Source of the DNA: Corythucha ciliata
Lineage: Eukaryota; Arthropoda; Insecta; Hemiptera; Tingidae
Length of the DNA stretch: 64,000 nucleotides
Direction: 5' to 3'
NCBI GenBank assembly: GCA_038030265.1
Contig: CM075942.1
Coordinates: 48,822,751 to 48,886,750, forward strand
A model generated the notes under the pieces. That model saw nothing but the letters and a program-made list of their open reading frames with translations, did no database searches and was not told the DNA's origin. A program made the translations under genes and the position numbers. This document shows positions 56,770 through 64,000 of this stretch, in pieces (the first letter of the stretch is position 1; each line of letters begins with the position of its first letter).

Positions 56770-56888
56770 CGCGAGGCTTCCTCGCGAAACTGTTTCGCGA
56801 GGAAGTTTCGCGCAGTGTAAAGGCTCCTCTAGACATTGATTAGTATTTTGCTCGTTATTTGGGAAACACCGCATGTGTGGAGCAGACT
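56770..56888. repeat. Short palindrome and half-MITE
   Basis: CTTCCTCGCGAAA and TTTCGCGAGGAAG (about 56779-56807) form a 13-bp stem with a 2-3-nt loop. Directly after it, 56825-56888 matches the right half of the MITE at 25268-25425 (TTTTGCTCGTTATTTGG, GCATGTGTGGAGC). Confidence 0.65.
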
Positions 56889-57043
56889 TAAAATGTACAG
56901 TTCGGAAAGGCAAGTAGAAGAGGAGGGAAATCAAACCAATTAATACACAGATAAGATATAGAGGGAGTGTAAATAGAAAATGTGATGCAGGATATGTATC
57001 ATTTCCCCCTCTCATATAGAGCCCAGTTCAGTTTAGCCCCCCA

Positions 57044-58591
57044 TAGTCCAGTTAAACGGTAGTTCGACCTGGACAAAAATCTCGCCTTCGATTTTTTCAC
57101 TTCATTCTATGTTTTTTGAGATGGGGAACACAAATCTGAAGAGATCCGACAAAATTTGTGCGTTTTGAGAAAATCGCGAAAAACTGCTCATTTTTGACAC
57201 TTTTTTCAGTTTTTTTTTGCTTATAACTCCTCAATGACGCATTCTACCGAAAATGTTACCCTCTCATTTTTTGAAAAGCATTGAATTCTGCATCGAATCG
57301 TTCTTTCTTTTGTCACAATTGACCCAGCCGTTTCACCGGAATTGATTTTTTTTTTTTTTTTTTTTTTAATGGTCATTTTTAGCCACTTTTGGTAAAATTA
57401 ATACAAATTACTAAGGCAGCAGCAACTTGTAAACTGTTGCTGCTGTTGGCTGTTCCAATCAGAAAATGTCATGAAATCAAAGTGGTTCAGAATTGAATTT
57501 TATACATAAGTGAAAAGCCTTGAAACCTACGGGAAAAATCAGTGGTATCAGTTATGCGACAAAAAACGCGAAAAAAGGCGGCCCAAAACCACGTTTTTCT
57601 GCACATTTTTGCCAGTAGCTCAGAACTAGTAGTCCAATTTTTTTCTATGAAAAACGATCTGAGAGCTGATTGAATTTTCTATCAGACCTATTATGTGAAA
57701 CTTCATTTGAAGATCAACATAAGACCGGGCCATAACGTCAAACAATTTGAAATTTGCTGCAAAAACACCTTTTTTGTCACATTTCAGCCTATAACTCAAA
57801 AACTGTCCATCCAATTAAACCTTAAAGAAGCTCATCTGAATGCTCGTTAAATTTCCTACAAGGAGTCATGTATGGCGTTTTTATAAAGACCGATAAGTGG
57901 CAATAAACGCAAAATGAGTTATTTTCCAATAACTCCTTTCTTCAGCCGAACGTTTTCGCCTATAACTATCGAACAAAGCCTTCGATGAAAATTGCACTAT
58001 TTTTCACTGAAAGCTGGTAAAATTTACAGTCAGAAACCATATTTGCCAAATTTTTCAAGGCCCGGAAAATATTCTGTACAGGGCGATGAAAGTAGGGCTT
58101 GTTTTTTTAAAAAAGTGGCTATGCCCACCAACTTTGTCCAAAAATGTTAAAACTCAAAATATCACCAGTATTATAGGTAGCGTCAGAGATTACATCACTC
58201 AACTGAGAGTTGAACTACTTTCATTTTTTCACACAATTTTGCCAAAAGCGGCTAAAAATGACCATTTAGAAAAACAATACCGGCGAAACGGCTGGGTCAA
58301 TTATGACAAAAGAAAAAATTTATTTGACGCAGAACTTGATGCTCTACAAAAAAGAACAGGGTATAATTTTGCGTAGAATGCCTGATTGAGGAGTTGCCAG
58401 CGAAAAACTAAAAAAGTGCCAAAAATTATCAGTTTTTCGCGATTTTCTCAAAACGCACAAAGACATTTTGTTCGATCTCTCCAGATTTGTGTTCCTCACC
58501 CCCCAAAAACATAGAATAAAGTGAAAAAAATCAAAGACGAGTTTTTGATGTCCACGTATGGTATTTTTTTTTATAAGTTTTGACTGGACTA
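57044..58591. mobile_element. Foldback element nested in the 5.2-kb element
   Basis: It begins TAGTCCAGT and ends ACTGGACTA. The arms (about 57065-57340 and 58280-58555) share AACATAGAAT, CACAAATCTGRAGAGAT, TTTTGAGAAAATCGCGAAAAACTG and GACCCAGCCGTTTC in mirrored order. The ~0.9-kb loop is non-coding. A T-run (57345-57367) marks the end of the left arm. Confidence 0.78.
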
Positions 58592-60369
58592 CCAGCCCTT
58601 GATGAGGTTTTGTTTTCAACACAACATGTAAAATAAGAGATAAGGATTAATCGTGTTATAGTTTTACAACGAGCCCATTATTTTGGATAATATTCATCGT
58701 TTCTCGGGGGTGAGACGGCTCCTGCGTATACGCGTTCAATTTGAAAGGCCTCATAGAGCTCTATGCGTTTTTACTACAAGAGTTAGACGCTGACGCGCGC
58801 GTCGGCGAATTTTCACCTGGTGTGAATGGGGTCCTAGGGGTACTCATAAAAATCATTATTTCGGGTAAAGAAGTAAACAGGTAAAAACCGAGTTTCTATT
58901 GTGACGCATGGACAAGGGGGTGGAAGTTTACTTAAATAAATAGAAATACTTCTTTACCTGCTCGTTCACAGCGTGATTACGCGAGTATCTATTGATTTTA
59001 CATTCTTATTGAGAGAGTTTTCCCAGGTCATTTTTAATTGCAAGATATACACACTTCACGAAACTGATGGAAAAGTTCTGGTGAAGTGAGAAACTCAAGC
59101 TTTTACAAAAGCCAATATACGTACATGGATTAATTTTCCTACCATTCTTCGAGAAAAGTATAATACTTATTGGGGCCTTAGTTTATTCATTTAAGGGGTG
59201 GTTGGGAGAATGATTCATTGTACATGTTCCTCTAGGGAATGGAAGTTTGGTGTTCGTGGAAAAAATCGAGTTCGAGCTTTTCCTTTTCGTAAAAAAATTA
59301 AATTCGAGGCGGCTTCTTCTGTAGATTTAGCTTTGAGTGAAAAGCCATAAACGTAAGGACAGTGTACTTTGCCACTCTTTGTCCCCAATGAACTCGCGGT
59401 CACTCACTCTGGATTATTGAGTTGAAAAGGGGGAAAAACGGTGGAGTCCCCTGACTTGAGTTAATGAATGTTATCTCAAAGCTTCTTGCGGAAATCCACA
59501 AAAGAAACCGCCTCACATTTTAATTTTTCAACTATTTTCAAATGAACCAACACAGGTCTCAACCAGTAAACCCTTCAATTTATCCTTTTCTCCAGTCATC
59601 CATTCGATTACCGGTGAGTTGCTACCACTGTAGGGCTTGCACTGTGTAGGGCGATCACATATAAATTTCAAAAAAAAAAAAATTTATATAAATAAATAAA
59701 TTAATTTTAACGCATACCTACTAATAAATTATTAATTACCTACCTGCCTCTCTACAGCCAAGATAGCTGAACCTACAATTTCAGAAAAAAATGTAACATT
59801 ATACAAGGCACATACACGTCTGATTTGAAGGGAAATAAATTGCGAAATGTGTGCCTCACTCACGTTCACTAGGATTTCAAGTTCGCTAGGTTTTCCGGAA
59901 ATAATTACTTCTTTGTTTTATTTATCAATTATTTGACAAATTTGATGGGAGCACTCAAGACATTTTCAGATGAAACCGAACTCCTGATGGTTCGGCCACA
60001 CTGGTGGACCCACCACTTTGTCCGGAACCGACTACGGTCATATTGGTGGGCCACCAATATGACCGCCCACCAATATGTCCAAAGTGTTTCGGACAAATTG
60101 GTGGGTGAGGGAATTTTTCCCATCCACCAATATGACCACCCACCAATTTGTCCGATACACAACGGACATATTGGTGGGTTCGGGAATTCCTTCCATTACC
60201 GCACCCACCAATTTGTCCGCTCACCAATATGTCCGGACCCTGAAATTGCTTCTTTGGGGGCAATCTACTGTCCCCTGAAATGGATTTTAAATGATCCTGC
60301 TCTGAGAAATGGCATTTTGAACATATCAGAAATTGCGTTCTTCCTGATAATCAGTAAGGAAATTTAGTG

Positions 60370-60513
60370 TTCAATGCAGCTAGACTCGCAAAATTTATTT
60401 TTTGGGCGAGTGGGCTCCGTGAAAGTGGGTTATTTCAATGAGTCAATTCTCCGCGAAATTTTGAGTTTTATGTAGTAAGACGCGCAAAATAGGTTTTGAT
60501 TGGGCGAACCCCG

Positions 60514-60556
<43 letters not shown>

Positions 60557-60950
60557 GTGTGTGAAGTGTGAACCGCCGTGAAATTCCTCTTATTTTATAA
60601 TCAATACGCTGGAAATTCCCCCTTTGGAAAAAAAAAGTGTAAAATCCTGTGAAGTTTAGTGTCCTGTCAACCTGTGAAGTCAATCTAGCGAAATAGGTTC
60701 CTGACGTGCGGCAGATCGGCAAAATTTTGTTTAGATGGAGCCAAATCCGCCAAATTGCTGTTTAAAAGGCGCCAGTTGGGGACGTTTGGTTCAGGAAGTC
60801 GGGTTCTGTGAGGGTCAAATCCGTGAAATACGTGGAATTCGAAAGTGCGCAACAAGTGGATATTGCACCTATCCTGAAAAAGCTTCCACACTGTCCTACT
60901 CAATTCACGTAGTGAATTTTGAGTGTGGAGTCCATACTCCAACAGTTATA
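60370..60950 (-). repeat. Degenerate ~30-bp array, family B, with 35-base T-run
   Basis: GCGAAATTTTG/CCGTGAAATTCC units resume after the foldback element. A run of about 35 T lies at 60520-60554. Confidence 0.6.
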
Positions 60951-60959
60951 TTGTCTTAG

Positions 60960-63060
60960 GCAGTGTCGCATGCCGCGTGGTGATTCACGCATGAACGGTC
61001 ATGCCAAAAGAAGTTATGAGGTGGACTCAATAGGTAGTAGGTGAGGGATACTTAACGCTACACCTACTCGAGACCCTACAAGCGCCAGCATAATATGTCG
61101 TGTGCCCACGAACACACGTCTCTGATCGGTGTGATGGGGACTGTTTAATGCCGAAAGAAACTCTTACGTACATGTTTTTAAAGTCCCCTTCCCCCATTTA
61201 AATGGTGCACCCCGTGCCATTGCCCCCCTCTCTTGTTGGCAGGCTGTACCCGCTGCCCCTGTTCTTGTTAATGAAACTAATAGAAACTAAAGCAAGAAGC
61301 ATTAATTTCTTGGTATGACACCGGAATGATGTTTCCTGAACATGTGAAAAGACGACCCTTGGTGAAGGTAAAAGTCAAAGGTGTTATTCACCGCCTCCCT
61401 TTTTTTAAAACGGACGAATATCTTTAATGAGGAAGTTTCATGGGTCAGAAGTTAATCATAAATCTATTTTTTAAGGTTCAATTATGCTAAAATAAAGCAT
61501 AAATCGGACTCCGTTCGTAAAATAACCCAAGAGTTAATAAGTACACGATTTTTGAAGTTTTAGGTCATTTCAAAGACGCCAGCTAGCATTTTTGCGTCAT
61601 AAACGCCTTCCGAAAAAAATCACCTGTGATGTTGCTGTCGGGGAGCGGTTTGTTGTGATTCTTTGCCTTATTTTCTACTAGAGCTCTCCAATAATAAAAT
61701 AATGGAGGATAAACATATGAGCTATTGAGATGCATGAAAAGGACAGAGAATACATGGGATGTTACGTTACAGAAAATGTTCGTTTTGGCGGGATTTCAAA
61801 TATCCTAACTTTTTAAAATAAATAACAATTATTTCCGAAGGTTTTTAATTTTTTATTCATTTATTTTCATGGAAGGATTGATGTACCTTAATGTGTACGA
61901 AAATGTGACACTTCCTCATTGAAATTTGCGCATTCGGCAACGGCCCAACAGCATAGGGCAACTCCAGCTGGTTCGGAGGTTGCCTCACAAATCTATGTGA
62001 GGTGGCCGGACTCCGGCCGTCTTGGAGCCCAGAGATTTGGTCCGCGGAGGTGGATTCGGCTTGTCAGGGGGACCACATCATGAATCGGTGAGACCACGAG
62101 GTTTCCAGCTGTTAGCGATACCAGCTGGGTTGACTACCTGTTTCAAGGTAGTCAACCCCGTGGCGTTTACAGTTTTGTTCTATTTTGTCTCTATGGCGCT
62201 GGCATTCACAGGGCGAATGTTCGATTTTTGATGAGAAATCAAATTACGAAGGCTTTCCTGGCTAAACTGTACCCACGAAATTGAAAGTTTTCTGGCCATT
62301 TTCTATACTGTTGTGACATTTTCACCCCAATGTGATCACGGTAAACATAACGTGGCGCTGTAAATTACGTGTCACCTCTCTGGAATTGACTACATATTTT
62401 GGCTCAGTCCCCATCAGTCCATTTTGACATGTCTCTCGCGTTATGGGCACGAACTCGGAACACGCTGATGTGTTCGACTGAGTCTCGCGGGCCTTATAAA
62501 GAGATTTTGACCCTCTGAAAAACTGATTGTAACGGGTTTTTAAACGAACTTTATAAATCACTCACGTCGGAGGTGTGAATTGAATTTTCTTCGCTTGCCA
62601 CGTCCCAATTAGTTTCGGCCATCTCACTTTCGTCTTATTTTGATGTGGTCGGGAGTGTTTAGGGCTACAGTTTGCATTATTTTTGTATTTATGAGAGTCC
62701 AGATTTGTTCATTTCGAAGGTGATTTCGCCTTTGTATTAGGAAACTGTGCAAAGAAACTTGTAGCGATAATAAGACACGTTATTATAACAACTTGAATAT
62801 ACGCGTGTTACTCCTTTTTAACTCTTGCTGGCGTCGAATTTCAATATCGTCAGCTCCTTTTAAGTCCTCCCCCACCGTTTGTTTTTTCCCCATTTCCACG
62901 ATAAGACCATAGAGAAAACCATATGTTCGACCCGGCATCTTATGCAAGATCTCCACTGCCCCAAAACAGACTCTCACTACAACTTTCAGCCCCCCCACCC
63001 ACTACACCGCCTTAGTTTGTACGCTATACAACGCTTTTAAAAACTCGATATTCTACACCG
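60960..63060. other. No gene recognised
   Basis: A perfect 13-bp hairpin lies at 62127-62158 (GGGTTGACTACCT, 6-nt loop, AGGTAGTCAACCC). Otherwise short open frames only. Confidence 0.45.
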
Positions 63061-63111
63061 CCGCCGCTGCCGCTCTGCCCCACACCCCCCATCCCCTCAA
63101 ATGTCCCGGGC

Positions 63112-63179
63112 GAGTTTTATTTTTCCTCCTGATGGGTCACCCCGCCCTCACCCTCCGCGTACCACTTATAGTTTCTCAG
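63112..63179 (+). other. Candidate 5' untranslated exon
   Basis: A strong donor TTTCTCAG/GTGAGTCAG ends a GC-rich segment. A plausible acceptor (GATTATAG) at 63411 leads to the coding exon at 63465. An ATG at 63102 opens a 26-codon frame ending at the donor, so it could also be coding. Inferred from splice signals only. Confidence 0.35.
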
Positions 63180-63464
63180 GTGAGTCAGTGAGGCGTCAGG
63201 TCTCAAGTCGACTTCATCTTTTTATATTTTAACGACGAGAAGGGCCGGTTTGAAAGCGTTTTTTTTTACGTCGCGTTTTGGGGAAAAAAGGGCACCCGCC
63301 AAAATTCAGCCAAAATGCGCGAGAAGTGGCCAATTAGATTTTTCATAGATTAGTTGTTTTTTTATAAACAAAATTTCAACTTACTTTTAGTTTTTATTTG
63401 ATTGATTATAGCTTAATTAACGAACTTTTTCTGTGATAAAAGTGCCTAACATAAAAAAAAAAAA

Positions 63465-63546
63465 ATGATTCTCTCATTACTAATTATCTTGGCTCTCACC
63501 GAGGCTACAAAATGGGACGGCATCACCCCGTGGTTTTCAGATTCTA
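63465..63546 (+). CDS. First coding exon of a putative secreted or membrane protein
   Basis: The ATG follows a 13-base A-run. It encodes MILSLLIILALTEATKWDG and then ITPWFSDS, a typical signal peptide (hydrophobic residues 2-11) and start of the mature chain. A strong donor, GTGAGTACC, follows at phase 1. The rest of the gene lies beyond the window, so the product is unknown. It could also be a chance frame, but the combination of signal peptide and good donor is suggestive. Confidence 0.5.
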
Positions 63547-63549
63547 GTG

Positions 63550-64000
63550 AGTACCGTCGATTTAAAGTACATTTTAAAAAATAAACGAAAAATGGGTGGT
63601 GCTCGTGTACCAAATTTCGGGTACACGGAGTCCCCCATGGGTCTCTTAAGGGTCATTTTTTCGTCGGGAGAAATTTAAGATGAGTCGGCAGTCCTTTAAA
63701 AAAAAAGGATTGATATTGGGTGGTCTTTTTTCCTTTTTTGTTCAGGACAGTCGTAAAAAAAAAAAAAAAAAAAAAAAAATGATGAGTCTTTTGGAGTCCC
63801 GCAGTGCAACGATTTAATGCGCCTATGAACTTTCTTTTCCTCCTATTCAACTTCGCTGCTTATTTTTATAAATCTTGTACATTACCCATACGATTTTTTC
63901 TTGTCGTAAACAAATTAGGAAGCGAAAGAAAAAGGGATGAATGGCTATGGGAAGAAGATAAAGATCGCCAAGTGCCACTTTAGCCGCTTATAAAGTTCGG
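63550..64000. other. Putative intron, no gene recognised
   Basis: Contains an A-run of about 25 at 63755-63779. No acceptor-linked exon could be supported before the window ends. Confidence 0.4.

Larger units (their letters stand above)
55015..60249. mobile_element. 5.2-kb foldback element with subterminal motif arrays
   Basis: The element spans about 55023-60241, flanked by GAAATTGC on both sides (55015-55022 and 60242-60249), a possible 8-bp target duplication. The terminal inverted repeats are ~590 bp (to ~55615; from ~59690). The outer ~300 bp of each arm hold about ten copies of CGGACAAATTGGTGGG or CCCACCAATATGACCG in alternating orientation. The inner arm has TAATTGATAAATAAAACAAAG and GCGTTAAAATTAATTTATTT. 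The interior carries nested repeats and no recognisable transposase. FB/Galileo-type elements are a structural parallel, not a proven relation. Confidence 0.8.

Noticed and set aside
56593..57015. 140-residue open frame on minus inside the foldback element, considered as a transposase piece
   Set aside because: No catalytic motif and it crosses unrelated repeat boundaries.
59933..60367. 144-residue open frame (and the mirror frames at 55.0-55.4 kb)
   Set aside because: The same PPICP/GGQIG-like residues come from the repeated CACCAAT motif in both arms.

Overview
This is animal nuclear DNA, most likely from an arthropod or a related invertebrate with a repeat-rich genome. It contains spliced metazoan genes with GT-AG introns: NELF-C/D, ninjurin and laminin gamma. 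It also holds a 5S rRNA-like sequence, tRNA-derived repeats and many DNA-transposon relics. I cannot name the species. Most long open frames are repeats read through by chance, so the genes below were built by joining exons and comparing them with remembered protein families.

Layout. 1-3.1 kb: a non-autonomous DNA element, a 5S-like pseudogene, a retrotransposon scrap and a degenerate ~30-bp array. 3.18-4.92 kb (+): eight compact 3' exons of the NELF-C/D gene. 5.0-10.7 kb (-): a complete ninjurin gene, tail to tail with NELF-C/D; three introns of small to moderate size lead to an array of three clear, and one doubtful, alternative last exons. Its largest intron carries a hAT-like element and foldback repeats. 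10.7-22.4 kb: intergenic, with a dead Tc1/mariner-type element (perfect 30-bp ends), a 1.5-kb inverted-repeat element rich in GAATATTC-like motifs, tRNA-like repeats and a ~131-bp tandem repeat. 22.4-47.4 kb (+): the 5' part of a laminin gamma gene (signal peptide, LN domain and first LE module in six exons) with introns of 8.7 and 15.1 kb. The second intron holds a 2.6-kb inverted repeat with two opposed tRNA-Thr-like genes and a 745-bp direct duplication around another foldback. 49.96-50.89 kb (+): an unrecognised two-exon gene encoding 291 aa. 55.02-60.24 kb: a 5.2-kb foldback element whose ends are packed with a short motif in alternating orientation. 63.4 kb (+): the first coding exon of a putative secreted or membrane protein.

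The genes do not form a pathway. NELF-C/D is a nuclear transcription-pausing factor, ninjurin a plasma-membrane adhesion/rupture protein and laminin gamma a basement-membrane subunit. The dominant theme is repeats: long imperfect inverted repeats of several families, plus two families of degenerate ~30-bp periodic arrays (A and B) that together cover roughly 10 kb by eye. The strongest candidates for something undescribed are the ninjurin terminal-exon array, the 5.2-kb foldback element and the tRNA-carrying inverted repeat. All coordinates and alignments were made by eye.
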